64,000 bases of DNA, from positions 1,281,360 to 1,345,359 of the forward strand of contig JAMLJH010000001.1 in NCBI GenBank assembly GCA_023953615.1, read 5' to 3'. The DNA comes from Verrucomicrobiia bacterium (GTDB lineage Bacteria > Verrucomicrobiota > Verrucomicrobiia > Limisphaerales > JADLHS01). Position numbers and translations under genes: made by a program. This document shows, piece after piece, positions 18,573 through 27,854 of the stretch; the stretch's first letter is position 1; the number at the start of each line of letters is the position of its first letter. The notes beneath the pieces are model-generated. The model saw nothing but the letters and a program-made list of their open reading frames with translations, was not told where the DNA came from and ran no database searches.

Positions 18573-19683
18573 AGTGCTGCAGATTCTTCCGGAACTGAAC
18601 GCTGGCGGCGTCGAGCGTGTGGTCTTGGTGCTGTCGGATTACCTCGTGGCGAACGGCCATCAATCCGTCGTCGTGTCAAACGGCGGGCGACTGGTGGGCG
18701 CACTGGAGAAATCTGGCGCACGCCACATCATGATGTCAGTGCATAAGAAGCGTCCTGGCTCGTTGCTCCAAGTGCGGCCGCTCCGCCGGATTTTGGAGCA
18801 GGAACGCGCGGATATTTTGCAGCTTCACTCGCGCGTGCCGGGCTGGATTGCCTGGCTCGCGTGGCGGAAAATGAATCCGCAGACGCGTCCGCGCCTCGTC
18901 AGCACGGTGCATGGCTTTTATTCCGTGAACGCCTACTCGGCCATCATGACGCGCGGCGAACGCGTCATCGCTGTTTCCGAGTGCATCCGCGATTACGTGG
19001 AGAAAAATTTTCCACGCACGCCACCCGCCGCGTTACGCGTCGTGCGTCACGGCATTGATCCGACAATTTATCCGCGCGGTTTTCAACCTGCCGCCGCGTG
19101 GCGCGCGCGGTGGGAAAAAGATTTTCCGCAATTCACCGGCAAACAATTGCTGCTGTTGCCCGGGCGCATTACACGCTTGAAAGGGCATGAAGATTTTCTG
19201 CGCCTCATGGTCGCGTTACGGCGAACCCATCCACAAATTCACGGCGTCATCGTCGGCGACACCCATCCGCGCAAACGCGCTTATCTCGATGAGTTGCAGC
19301 GCCTCGCCCGGCAACTCGGTTTGACGAGCGAGGTCACCTTCATTGGTCATCGCGCGGATTTACGAGAAGTCATGGCGGTGGCGCGATTGGTTTTTTCACT
19401 ATCCACCAGCCCGGAATCATTCGGTCTGACCACGCTCGAAGCCCTGGCGCTCGGGCGTCCGGTCATCGGCTATGATCACGGTGGCGTGGGCGAATTGCTG
19501 CGCGAATTGTTTCCGCCGGGTCGCGTGCCGCTGCGCGATGCCGCCGCGCTACTCGAAACCACGCAAAAACTGCTGGTGACGGACCTCGATTTGAAACCCA
19601 TCCAAGAATCCTTCACCCTCGCCGCCATGTGTCGCGGCACGCTCGACGTGTATCGCGAGTTGTTGCAAACTACGCGACCATAA
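18568..19683 (+). CDS. GT4-type glycosyltransferase
   Basis: 371 residues of GT-B fold. The N-terminal 'ILPELNAGGVERVVLVLSDYL' is the Gly-rich acceptor-side loop, and 'LPGRITRLKGHEDFLR' opens the donor domain. 'SPESFGLTTLEALALGRPV' holds the E-x7-E motif that contacts the nucleotide sugar. GT4 enzymes add hexoses to LPS cores or polysaccharides; donor and acceptor cannot be told. It is the first of two closely spaced genes (4 bp to the GT11 gene). Confidence 0.93.
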   Translation: MKVLQILPELNAGGVERVVLVLSDYLVANGHQSVVVSNGGRLVGALEKSGARHIMMSVHKKRPGSLLQVRPLRRILEQERADILQLHSRVPGWIAWLAWRKMNPQTRPRLVSTVHGFYSVNAYSAIMTRGERVIAVSECIRDYVEKNFPRTPPAALRVVRHGIDPTIYPRGFQPAAAWRARWEKDFPQFTGKQLLLLPGRITRLKGHEDFLRLMVALRRTHPQIHGVIVGDTHPRKRAYLDELQRLARQLGLTSEVTFIGHRADLREVMAVARLVFSLSTSPESFGLTTLEALALGRPVIGYDHGGVGELLRELFPPGRVPLRDAAALLETTQKLLVTDLDLKPIQESFTLAAMCRGTLDVYRELLQTTRP

Positions 19684-19687
19684 CATC

Positions 19688-20575
19688 ATGTCGTCCGCCG
19701 TCATCGCCATTGTCAAAGGAGGATTGGGCAACCAACTCTTCATCTATGCGGCGGCACGGGCGCTGGCGCTACGCACCGGACGGTCCTTGTATCTTGATGC
19801 CCGGCGTGGTTACACCCATGACGATTACGGACGCAGCTATCGCTTGAATCGCTTTCCTCTGCAAGCGATGCCGATGCCCGAAGCGTGGCGAATTGCGCCG
19901 ACGCTCAAACATCCGCGCCACAAAATCATCCGTGCGGTTAGCAAGTTGTTGCCTCGAAATTCGCGGTCATACATTGCCGAGCGACATAACCTGCCACCGA
20001 CGCAACTTACCGAACTTGAACCGCACCCCGCGCGAATCACATTGCTGGGGTATTGGCAGGATGAAGCCTACTTTGCGGATCACGCCGACACGATTCGTGG
20101 CGAACTAAGCCCACCCGCACCTCCTGACCCGCAAAATCTCGCACTGGGAGAAAAGCTCGTCGCGTGCGAATCGGTGTTTCTGCATTTCCGCCGAGTGCGT
20201 TATGAACATTTGCTCGGGCGCGATTATTATCAGGCCGCGATTGATACTGTGGTCGCCAAGCTGACTCACCCGCGCTTTGTCTTGTTTGGCGACGATCTGG
20301 ACTGGCCCCGGCAGAATCTGGATTTTCGCGGCGCAAACGTGGAATCGGTTCCACACAATGCCGCCGACGAACTGGCCGATCTCTGGTTGATGAGCCGCTG
20401 TCGTCACGCCATCGTGGCGAACAGTTCCTTCAGTTGGTGGGGCGCGTGGCTCGGCGATGCGGCAGCGGGACGATTGGTTTTTGTGCCCGCGCAAGTGGGC
20501 TGGAGTCTGGCCATGCCCGAGCGCTGGCAGCGGATTCCCAACCAGATCAAGCCGGGCGTGGCTGAATCAGCATGA
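19688..20575 (+). CDS. GT11 family alpha-1,2-fucosyltransferase-like protein
   Basis: The start 'IVKGGLGNQLFIYAAARAL' and the C-terminal 'NSSFSWWGAWLG' are GT11 hallmarks. The donor-binding 'HxRRxDY' motif appears as 'HFRRVRYEHLLGRDYY', a relaxed version in which the Gly-Asp of the usual motif is replaced. GT11 enzymes transfer fucose from GDP-fucose to the 2-position of galactose. The altered motif could mean another donor or acceptor. At 295 residues it has the normal size and is probably cytoplasmic or peripheral. Confidence 0.88.
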   Translation: MSSAVIAIVKGGLGNQLFIYAAARALALRTGRSLYLDARRGYTHDDYGRSYRLNRFPLQAMPMPEAWRIAPTLKHPRHKIIRAVSKLLPRNSRSYIAERHNLPPTQLTELEPHPARITLLGYWQDEAYFADHADTIRGELSPPAPPDPQNLALGEKLVACESVFLHFRRVRYEHLLGRDYYQAAIDTVVAKLTHPRFVLFGDDLDWPRQNLDFRGANVESVPHNAADELADLWLMSRCRHAIVANSSFSWWGAWLGDAAAGRLVFVPAQVGWSLAMPERWQRIPNQIKPGVAESA

Positions 20576-20701
20576 CGCCAATCCACTCGTATCGGCGTTG
20601 ACCCATTTTCTGAATATCTACAGTCTGATTTGAGTGAACGAAATCCGACTACAGCGCGAATGGACGGCATCAAAAAATTTCGGTAATCTACCCTCCGACG
20701 C

Positions 20702-21481
20702 ATGGATTTAGAGCCATCTCATTCTCGACGCCCGATTCGCCTTCGCGCCTTAAGTCAGATCGTGAAGCTCGCGGGTCGCTTTCCAACCCGCCCTGCCGAT
20801 GTGCTGTGGTTCTGGAAGAGTTACCGCGTTTGGCAGAACGCCGCTCCGGCGGAATGGCGGGCACGGCTGAGTGAAATCAAGCCCATGCTGAAAGACCGTC
20901 ACGCCGCGGCTGGCACAGCTCAGGGGCATTACTTTCTCCAGGATTTATGGGCGGCGCAACGAGTCTGGCGCTGGCGACCGGATGAGCATGTGGACGTGGG
21001 GAGTCGCGTGGATGGTTTTGTCGCACATGTCGCCAGTTTTTGTCCGGTAAAATATGTGGATATCCGACCGCTGACGACCGGGGTGCCGGGGTTGACGGGT
21101 TTACAAGGATCGGTTTGCGAACTGCCATTCGCCGCCAAGTCCGTGCGCAGTTTGAGCTGCCTGCATGTGATTGAACACATCGGCCTCGGACGCTATGGCG
21201 ATCCGCTGGATCCAAACGGCTGGCTTCAGGGGCTGACGGAATTGCAACGGGTGCTGGCCCCGGGCGGCCAATTATTGCTCGGGACGCCGTGCGGTCGTTC
21301 GCGAGTGGTTTTTCACGCGCATCGGGTTTTCGATCCAGCCCAAATTGTTTCAGCCTTGCCAGAACTGGAGTTGCGGGAATTTTCGTTGATCGAGACCGCG
21401 TGGCGGGAGAATGTGCCGCTCACCGCCGCGCGGGGGCTGGATTACGGGTGCGGCCTGTTTGTGTTTGCCCGTTCTGGTTGA
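20702..21481 (+). CDS. DUF268 family protein (SAM-methyltransferase-like)
   Basis: 'DVGSRVDGFVAHVASFCPV' resembles a SAM-binding loop. 'LSCLHVIEHIGLGRYGDPLD' and 'LAPGGQLLLGTPCG' are the DUF268 pattern, which is a methyltransferase-like fold found in polysaccharide clusters. 'VFHAHRVFDPAQI' also fits. The family has no proven activity. 259 residues; preceded by a 126-bp gap with no clear signal and followed after 4 bp by the GT10 gene. Confidence 0.82.
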   Translation: MDLEPSHSRRPIRLRALSQIVKLAGRFPTRPADVLWFWKSYRVWQNAAPAEWRARLSEIKPMLKDRHAAAGTAQGHYFLQDLWAAQRVWRWRPDEHVDVGSRVDGFVAHVASFCPVKYVDIRPLTTGVPGLTGLQGSVCELPFAAKSVRSLSCLHVIEHIGLGRYGDPLDPNGWLQGLTELQRVLAPGGQLLLGTPCGRSRVVFHAHRVFDPAQIVSALPELELREFSLIETAWRENVPLTAARGLDYGCGLFVFARSG

Positions 21482-21485
21482 GGAT

Positions 21486-22493
21486 ATGAGTGCCCCCTCG
21501 TTGCCCCTCGCGCGCAAGTTGCGCGTGCGCGTGTCTTCAGCAGGAATGCCCGGAGGACTGGAATTGTTCACTCCAGGCGGAGCGTTGACCTGGGGTGGCT
21601 GTGAATTTCAGTTGGATGCCGCTGATGGCGCTGAAAGCGACTACTGGATCGTATTCGCGAATGCGTTGCCGCGAGAAGCGAGTTGGGTCGCACCTCGGAA
21701 CACCTTGTTCATTGCCGGCGAACCGCCGGCGAAAAAAATTTATCCACGCGGCTTCTACAAACAATTCGCGCGCCTGGTGGATACGCACGCTTATTCGAAT
21801 CATCCCCGGGTGCAGTTGGATGCGCTTGGCCTGCCTTGGTTGGTGGGGTTGAGCTGGAAACAACAGCGCTACACCATGGGCTATGATTTTTTGAAGCGAC
21901 TTGAATTTCCTGAAAAACAGAATGGGGTTTCCGTGGTTTGCTCAACTACCGCGCAAACGGCGGGACAGCGGCGACGCCTGAAATTTTTAGCCGCTCTCCG
22001 CCAGCGCTTGGGTGACGCGCTGGTGGTTTTTGGGAAAGGATTTCAGCCGGTGGATGACAAGCTGGAAGCCATCTTGCCATATCGCTACCACTTGGTACTC
22101 GAAAACAGCCAGAGCCAACATTACTGGACGGAGAAATTGGCGGACGCTTATCTGGGATGGGCGTTTCCGCTGTACGTGGGCTGTTCCAACTTGAGCGATT
22201 ATTTTGCACCAGAGAGTTTTGAGGCCCTGGACCTGGATGACGTTGATGGTGCGGCGCAGGCCATTCGCCGACTTTTGGCAAAACCCCTTACGAACGACGA
22301 ACGGACGGCATTACGAACCGCGCGGGAGCGGGTGCTGGAAATTTACAATCCCTTCGCCCGGTTCGCGCATTGGGTGGATCAATTTTATGCGCCCGCTCCA
22401 AAGGAACAGGTGGTGATTCAATCCGCCAAGGCGTTTCGCTTCATGCGTGGCTGGCTTTATCAGTTTCAAAACCGGCGCTTTTCCCGCGCCTGA
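21486..22493 (+). CDS. GT10 family fucosyltransferase-like protein (copy 1)
   Basis: The core 'YHLVLENSQSQHYWTEKL' with 'AFPLYVGCSNLSDYF' is the GT10 alpha-1,3/4-fucosyltransferase donor-binding region, whose normal form is F-x-x-x-FENS...YxTEK. ATG 21486 is chosen because it follows the DUF268 stop by 4 bp, giving 335 residues; a longer frame from 21411 overlaps that gene. It ends at 22493 directly against the stop of the opposite-strand FkbM gene. A second GT10 gene lies at 24227-25279. Confidence 0.88.
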   Translation: MSAPSLPLARKLRVRVSSAGMPGGLELFTPGGALTWGGCEFQLDAADGAESDYWIVFANALPREASWVAPRNTLFIAGEPPAKKIYPRGFYKQFARLVDTHAYSNHPRVQLDALGLPWLVGLSWKQQRYTMGYDFLKRLEFPEKQNGVSVVCSTTAQTAGQRRRLKFLAALRQRLGDALVVFGKGFQPVDDKLEAILPYRYHLVLENSQSQHYWTEKLADAYLGWAFPLYVGCSNLSDYFAPESFEALDLDDVDGAAQAIRRLLAKPLTNDERTALRTARERVLEIYNPFARFAHWVDQFYAPAPKEQVVIQSAKAFRFMRGWLYQFQNRRFSRA

Positions 22494-23414
22494 TCAATGA
22501 GCCACCCGCCAACCGGGTGGTAGCCATGTTGAGGCCGCCTGTTGCGGCATCAGCAGGAGGTCCGTGCCGGTGAAATCCGGGCCATGGCGGGCAAACAAAT
22601 CGGCATATTCCTTAATGCGCCAAAGCTCCCGGTGTTTCACCCTGGCGTAGCAATAAATATCGAATTGGTCGCGCAACCTGGCAAAGAATGCCGCCGGATC
22701 AAGCTCCGCCCACTTGATGAATTTCGGCGTGAATTCGATAAATCCGAACGCTTGTCTCGTGCGCTCGAGGGTGGTGGCAAATCCTGTCAGCGCCCGGCTC
22801 TCGTAGCCTTCCAGATCCATTTTGAACAATAACACCTTCCCATCAGCCGCCGTCGCGGGAATCGTGGCGTCAAGAGTTCGCGCCGGTAATTTGAACTCGA
22901 TATGCCGATGCGTTTCATTCATTTGCCGGATGGCTGAGGAACTGCCGCTCCACTCCGGATTGACCAGGAACGGCACGTTTTCGGCGGGCGCATCGGACAC
23001 GAGACAATGGGTGATGGTCATCCGCGCGCCGGCGGGATGTTGCTGACGGCTCTTTTCCAGGTAGGGAATCAACCGGGGATTCGCCTCAAAGCCGTACAGC
23101 ATCGCGGTGGGGGTATAGTCCGTGCCGAACAGACACTCGCCGTAATTCAAACCCACGTCCACGATGAGTTCCGGTTGAAGATATGCGTTAAATTCACGCC
23201 AGAAGATCAGGTTGGAGGAAACCCGACCGCGCAGCGGTTCATGCACCACTTTCTTGATGGCGCAAGGGTCTTCGGGATCAATGTAAATCCAGTTTGCGCA
23301 CTGGTGCAACCGCGCTCGATGCGGCCGGGCGGCGCCGTAGCGCAAAATTGTGAGTGGCAGTAAATAGGCCTGTTTGAAAGCCCGCTCCAGACGAGGATAA
23401 AGCGGCGGTTTCAT
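22494..23414 (-). CDS. FkbM family methyltransferase (copy 1)
   Basis: 306 residues with the FkbM domain: 'IVDVGLNYGECLFGTD' as SAM-binding motif I, 'YGFEANPRLIPYLEKS' as motif II, and 'VLLFKMDLEGYESRALTGF' with the conserved D-x-E-G-x-E. FkbM enzymes O-methylate sugars or other small molecules and are common in glycan clusters. It is the last gene of the - strand operon and overlaps the previous FkbM gene by 4 bases (ATGA). The two FkbM genes are clearly different from each other, so they probably act on different positions. Confidence 0.9.
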   Translation of the reverse strand: MKPPLYPRLERAFKQAYLLPLTILRYGAARPHRARLHQCANWIYIDPEDPCAIKKVVHEPLRGRVSSNLIFWREFNAYLQPELIVDVGLNYGECLFGTDYTPTAMLYGFEANPRLIPYLEKSRQQHPAGARMTITHCLVSDAPAENVPFLVNPEWSGSSSAIRQMNETHRHIEFKLPARTLDATIPATAADGKVLLFKMDLEGYESRALTGFATTLERTRQAFGFIEFTPKFIKWAELDPAAFFARLRDQFDIYCYARVKHRELWRIKEYADLFARHGPDFTGTDLLLMPQQAASTWLPPGWRVAH

Positions 23415-24217
23415 CGGTTCGGCGGTTCCCGCAACGCCACGAAGTTGGTGGTAGCGAATTGTTCCTCGGTTTCTCGATAGCGTTTGATCCGGCTGAAGTA
23501 GCGTCCGGGAGTCAGCCGATACAGATTCATGCCGTGCGCGGCGAAAAAATGATGGAAGTCTCGCAAAAAAATCCGGGTGTCAATATTGCAACCGCCGAAT
23601 TCAAAGGTAACGAGTTCCACCGCCTGCCGCGCAAACAGGCTGGCCCCGCCTCGTAACACGTCCAGTTCATGCCCTTCCACGTCCAGTTTAAGCCAGTCAA
23701 TGTGTTGAATCTGATGGTTGGAGCAGTAGGTGTCCAAGGTGGAAATCGAAATGGTTTCATGCTGCTCAAATTTGATTTGGCGAAAGCCCAGATCGCGCTG
23801 AGTGAGCGAGGCAAGTCCGGATTTTTCCTGGTCGTAATAAAGCTCCGCTGTTCCGGTGGTTGCGCCGAGCGCAAAATGGTTTAAGACCACGCCGGCGTGG
23901 TTGGGACGGGCTTGTTGGAGCGCGGCAAAAGTTGCGGCCGCCGGCTCAAAAGAGTGAATGGCTGCCAGTTGGGAACCCAATTGCCTGACCGTAAGATTCA
24001 GGAATTGTCCACAGTTGGCCCCAACATCAAAGACGACGAGGTTTTCTTTCCGGGTGCGCGCCCAATACCGCATCACGGCAATTTCACCGCTATCGCCCAC
24101 CTCACCACCGGCCCCCACGCCCATCAGCCAGTGGCACAATTTGACCTGCTTGCGCAACAGATATTGGCCCGGCCGATTGGCCAGCGGATATTTTAATAAA
24201 TGACGAATAAATGCCAT
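23411..24217 (-). CDS. FkbM family methyltransferase (copy 2)
   Basis: 'VVFDVGANCGQFLNLTV' is SAM motif I, and 'HIDWLKLDVEGHELDVLRG' is the FkbM D-x-E-G-x-E motif. 'FEFGGCNIDTRIFLRDF' is also typical of this family. 268 residues, no signal peptide. It lies 9 bp after the GT10 gene and overlaps the next FkbM start, so translation is coupled. It is expected to methylate a sugar hydroxyl of the glycan made by this cluster (inference from context). Confidence 0.92.
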   Translation of the reverse strand: MAFIRHLLKYPLANRPGQYLLRKQVKLCHWLMGVGAGGEVGDSGEIAVMRYWARTRKENLVVFDVGANCGQFLNLTVRQLGSQLAAIHSFEPAAATFAALQQARPNHAGVVLNHFALGATTGTAELYYDQEKSGLASLTQRDLGFRQIKFEQHETISISTLDTYCSNHQIQHIDWLKLDVEGHELDVLRGGASLFARQAVELVTFEFGGCNIDTRIFLRDFHHFFAAHGMNLYRLTPGRYFSRIKRYRETEEQFATTNFVALREPPNR

Positions 24218-24226
24218 GTGACGTCA

Positions 24227-25279
24227 TCAAGTATGCCGATGTAATGCGAATCGCAAAGCAACAAACGCGCGTTCTCCGCCGAAGCGAATGGCTCCGAGAG
24301 GATGCCGCCTCCGCCATAAATGCCGGCTTTGAATCACGCCCGGCGATGCGGACGGATGTGCCGGGATCCCGTCGTGACGCTCGCTGATCAGACGCGCCAG
24401 TTGCGGGAAGGTTGAATAGCGTTCCAAAACCAGCCGCCGCGCTTCGCGGATCGCCGGGAGGCGGCGCTCATATTCATTAGCGCGCAAGGCTTGCTGGATT
24501 CGCGCGAAGCTCTCCTCGAAGTTATGAATGTTGATCGGGATGAAACTTTCGGGCGGAAAATAATCCGCCGCGTTCGGTGCGCCGTGATAGAACGGCAGGC
24601 ACATTCCCAAAAAAGCGTCAGCGAGCTTTTCCGTCCAGTGATGCGGACAAACGTGATTCTCGATGGCGACGTGATATTTGAAGGTATCCAGCGCTTCGTT
24701 CTTGCGTTCAATGTAGCGCACGCCGTGACCAAAAATCTCCAGTTCTGGCAAGACTTGGTGTAACTGTTGGGTGAACCGATAGCGGTGCTGGTGGAGGGTG
24801 TGTGTTTGACGTTTGCTCGAGCACACGGTGGAAATCAGCGCCGGTTTATGTTCCGGCGGATTTTGCGCGATTTGATCGTAAGTGCCATCATAAAACCAAA
24901 TCAGCCCCGTCTGACAATAGATCGCGCCCGGATGCCGGATCACCCACGGTTCCTGACTGGTCAGTACCCAGCCGAATTGAGATAGAAAGCCGTGTCCATA
25001 AACTTTCACCGTCGCCGGCTCGCTGGTGAGCAACAAGGTGCGCTCTCGCGGGCAGGCGAGCGCTTCTTCCCAACGTGAGTGACGTTCCCCCTGGCTGGAC
25101 GGAAGATCGTCGTACACCGCGATCCAATCGTAGTCTCGCGTCTCCCGATCGAAAACAAAGTGGCAACGGCCCACCGTGGGATTGCCCCCGGGCAGAAAGC
25201 GGCGCCAAATTGCTGTGACGTCGCGATGCGGATGCTTGGTCAGAAATTTGACCCGGATTGGTTGGGTGGAGTGGTGCAT
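24227..25279 (-). CDS. GT10 family fucosyltransferase-like protein (copy 2)
   Basis: 'YHVAIENHVCPHHWTEKL' followed by 'LPFYHGAPNAADYFPPES' is the GT10 donor-binding block. It parallels copy 1 ('YHLVLENSQSQHYWTEKL') but the two are far from identical, so they are ancient paralogues. ATG 25279 gives 350 residues; a TTG six bases upstream is an alternative. The preceding GT25 stop is at 25286. The product is probably a cytoplasmic-face glycosyltransferase using GDP-fucose or a similar donor. Confidence 0.88.
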   Translation of the reverse strand: MHHSTQPIRVKFLTKHPHRDVTAIWRRFLPGGNPTVGRCHFVFDRETRDYDWIAVYDDLPSSQGERHSRWEEALACPRERTLLLTSEPATVKVYGHGFLSQFGWVLTSQEPWVIRHPGAIYCQTGLIWFYDGTYDQIAQNPPEHKPALISTVCSSKRQTHTLHQHRYRFTQQLHQVLPELEIFGHGVRYIERKNEALDTFKYHVAIENHVCPHHWTEKLADAFLGMCLPFYHGAPNAADYFPPESFIPINIHNFEESFARIQQALRANEYERRLPAIREARRLVLERYSTFPQLARLISERHDGIPAHPSASPGVIQSRHLWRRRHPLGAIRFGGERAFVALRFALHRHT

Positions 25280-25285
25280 CGCCAA

Positions 25286-26146
25286 TCAAAAGCCGACGAT
25301 TCGTTTGCCCCATCCGCGCAATTCATCTCCGACAAGCCCCAGGCGAATGGTGATGCGGCGCAGCGCGTGGCCGGAATAATAACCTCCATTACCCGAAGCG
25401 GAAGGAACGGCGCGGAGGAGTTGGGGTTGTGAGTGATAGTTCGTTGGTTGCCCGACAATGTCCGAAAAATCTTCGCTTTGGTTGACGATGCTGGGGGACA
25501 CACAGGCCACAGGAAATCTCAAACCAAGCTGGCGTTGGTACCAACGATCAATCGCCCGGTGACGGGCAAGCCATGACCAGACCCAGGTTTCATCCGGTAA
25601 TTGGCTCAGAATCCAATCGCGTGCCGCTTCGCGAACCAGATAGGCGTGCGCCGTATTGCAACCCTGCACCCGATAGAGGCCATGTTCCTCGTCCAAATTT
25701 GTTTCCTTGCGGCGCGGCCACCAAGGATCGGTGAATCCCAAATAACACACCTCCCAATCATATTCGTGCGATACCGCCGCCAGCGTGTCGGTTAACGCAG
25801 TGAAATTCGGAGCAAAAGTGACGTCATCTTCAAGAATCAAAACAGTTTTCCAACCTGCGGCCTGCGCTTTCACCAACGCCTGGCGATGAGACAACAAACA
25901 GCCCGCGCGTCCAGCCCAGCGGCGATCCCCCGGTTTGCCGCGAAACCACGGACGTTGCCCGAAACCTGGAACCTCTGTTCCCAATCGAGCCGGGAGCCGA
26001 TGTAGTTTTTGGGCAGGGATGAGCTCTCGTGCGGCGGCTTGGAACGTCGTCCAACGATCCGTCCGCGAATCCAGATTGATTACCAAGGCGCCATCCACCC
26101 GTTGCCAGAATGAATCGGAAGCAAGTTTTGCGGCCATCGGAATCAT
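25286..26146 (-). CDS. GT25 family glycosyltransferase
   Basis: 'GALVINLDSRTDRWTTFQA' opens the GT25 domain, 'AGCLLSHRQALVKAQ' is the conserved Ser-His block, and 'VLILEDDVTF' supplies the acidic motif for the nucleotide sugar. GT25 enzymes are best known as LPS beta-galactosyltransferases. 286 residues. The start overlaps the end of the upstream glycosyltransferase gene by 4 bases. The C-terminal third is not conserved in known examples I recall. Confidence 0.88.
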   Translation of the reverse strand: MIPMAAKLASDSFWQRVDGALVINLDSRTDRWTTFQAAARELIPAQKLHRLPARLGTEVPGFGQRPWFRGKPGDRRWAGRAGCLLSHRQALVKAQAAGWKTVLILEDDVTFAPNFTALTDTLAAVSHEYDWEVCYLGFTDPWWPRRKETNLDEEHGLYRVQGCNTAHAYLVREAARDWILSQLPDETWVWSWLARHRAIDRWYQRQLGLRFPVACVSPSIVNQSEDFSDIVGQPTNYHSQPQLLRAVPSASGNGGYYSGHALRRITIRLGLVGDELRGWGKRIVGF

Positions 26147-26898
26147 GCGCGCCAGTGTTCAGCAATCCAGGGCGCGGGCCTCAGATGGTGATGGATTCTT
26201 TTGCCGCGATAACCCCGAATGGCTTCATCCGGATCGGGGCGTCCGTGAAAGACCAAAATTCGACAATCTCGGGGCGCTTTTGGAGTGCAAAATAAATTCA
26301 ACGGAAACGCAGGGCGGCAATGGCGTTTATAGCTGCGCGTCCACGCCTCCGGCCACCAGCGCACCTCGCCCATGGCGTGCGTGAGAAATGCCTGCTCAGT
26401 ATTGAACACACTTAAATTTTCGGCTTGAGCCATCTCGCGTTGAAACGTTTCGTAGATGTAATTGGATCTGCCCGCTTCAAAGCGGAATACGGAGGAATTA
26501 CCCACCGGCGGACGGCGGCCAATGAGTTCCTTGCGCGGATTCACCCAGTTGTGAATGATGCAATTCTTTCCCGGTTCGTACGTAAAGAACCCAGCCAAAT
26601 TACCCAAGATGACCACATCCAGGTCGAGAAACAACGTGGGGCCGGCCAATTCGCCAAAGCCATCCTGGGTGACCAGCAACTTTACCAAGACATCCGGCCA
26701 GCCGCGTTTCAAGCCGGGATTGGCAGGGAACGGGACGGTTTCCACGCCCGCCGCCAGCCCGGCGGAATCGTCGGTACAGCAAACAAAACGGAACGGCTGA
26801 CGCAAATGCCGCCGGACTCCCGCGTGCAAGAAATTGACGTAGCTCGCCGGGTAGCGAGTCCCCCATTTAATGCACAAGATGTTCACCCGTTCGGGCAT
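26143..26898 (-). CDS. GT-A-fold glycosyltransferase-like protein
   Basis: 251 residues. 'NILCIKWGTRYPASYVNFL' and 'FRFVCCTDDSAGL' resemble the first strands of GT8-like GT-A folds. 'TLFLDLDVVILGNL' has a D-x-D motif for metal and nucleotide binding, and 'FNTEQAFLTHAMGEVRWWP' resembles the C-terminal acceptor region of such proteins. I cannot place it in a named CAZy family with certainty. It is inside the - strand operon, 24 bp after the SGNH-like gene and overlapping GT25. Confidence 0.75.
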   Translation of the reverse strand: MPERVNILCIKWGTRYPASYVNFLHAGVRRHLRQPFRFVCCTDDSAGLAAGVETVPFPANPGLKRGWPDVLVKLLVTQDGFGELAGPTLFLDLDVVILGNLAGFFTYEPGKNCIIHNWVNPRKELIGRRPPVGNSSVFRFEAGRSNYIYETFQREMAQAENLSVFNTEQAFLTHAMGEVRWWPEAWTRSYKRHCRPAFPLNLFCTPKAPRDCRILVFHGRPDPDEAIRGYRGKRIHHHLRPAPWIAEHWRA

Positions 26899-26922
26899 GG
26901 CAGCAGTCTTGCAAGTGGCGTC

Positions 26923-27843
26923 CTAACCGGCAAGTGGAGTTCCGGCTGAAGACGGAGATTGTAGCGGCAGGGCGCCCGACGCGATCAGCGCCCGCAAGGC
27001 CAGTGGCATCATCCGTTGTGAAAGATGGCAGCCATCGAGGAAGCAGTCCGGTGAAGCCGGTTCCGTCCAAGCGTGGTATTGGCCGCCAATCCCCGTGCAG
27101 CGAATGTTTTCACGGGCGCAGGCTTGTTGGAGTTGTTCGCAATAAACTCGGGTGATTTCCAGGCGCAGCGATTGCGGTCCGACGATGGGCAGCGGATGAT
27201 CTTTTTGTAAGGGGGTGGGGTCGCCAAGGGTGACGCTCGAAGGTTGCCACACGGTAACGTCGTAGCCGGACTGATTAAGTCGCCGGGGCAACGACATGAA
27301 CCGGGTGATGGTTTCACAGACCGCCGAGGCCATTGCCTTTCCGGCGAGCACCGCTTTGGGCAGATGCCAGCGACAATCAATCTCGCCGAACACCAACAGG
27401 ATCGCGCCCCGGGCGGGGATGTCATGCCGCAATAAAGCGGCGATTTTTTTGCGCGTATAGCTGGCAGACTTGGGCGCGTCCGCGCTCCAAGCGGTCGAGG
27501 CGCCGGTGTGAAACACGCGAAACACCGGCAATAGTTCGGGAAACACGCTGACGTAACGCCGCCGCAAAAACCCGGTGAACAATTTCCGTCCCGGGAAAAA
27601 CGCAAGCCCTTCCGTGCCGGAAAAAAACGCCGCATGACTGTCGCCGATGACATAGAGTTGGGGCAGCGGCGGCAGCGGCACAAAACCGAGGTGTTGCGCG
27701 AGAAGTTCCAGCCGGCGCTCTTGCAGATCAGGCGGGAAACGTAACGCCGCGGCGGTCGGATGGCCCAGGCGTTGGAGGATGTCCGTCTGTAATGTGGCAA
27801 TCTTTCGGATCAACGCGGGCGAGACAACGGGAAGAGCATCCAT
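26923..27843 (-). CDS. SGNH-like putative esterase/acyltransferase (paralogue 1)
   Basis: The frame from ATG 27843 (306 residues) contains 'LYVIGDSHAAFFSG', 'LLVFGEIDCRWHL' and 'FLDGCHLSQRMMPLALRAL'. These correspond to SGNH blocks I (GDSx), III (GxxD-like, here GEIDCR) and V (D-x-x-H). The same three motifs occur in the product of 29753-30553. SGNH proteins deacylate or acylate sugars. A longer frame from 27975 would run through the upstream methyltransferase gene and is rejected. The block I Ser is followed by His as in polysaccharide O-acyl-modifying enzymes; activity is unproven. Confidence 0.7.
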   Translation of the reverse strand: MDALPVVSPALIRKIATLQTDILQRLGHPTAAALRFPPDLQERRLELLAQHLGFVPLPPLPQLYVIGDSHAAFFSGTEGLAFFPGRKLFTGFLRRRYVSVFPELLPVFRVFHTGASTAWSADAPKSASYTRKKIAALLRHDIPARGAILLVFGEIDCRWHLPKAVLAGKAMASAVCETITRFMSLPRRLNQSGYDVTVWQPSSVTLGDPTPLQKDHPLPIVGPQSLRLEITRVYCEQLQQACARENIRCTGIGGQYHAWTEPASPDCFLDGCHLSQRMMPLALRALIASGALPLQSPSSAGTPLAG

Positions 27844-27854
27844 GCGGGGCCGGC

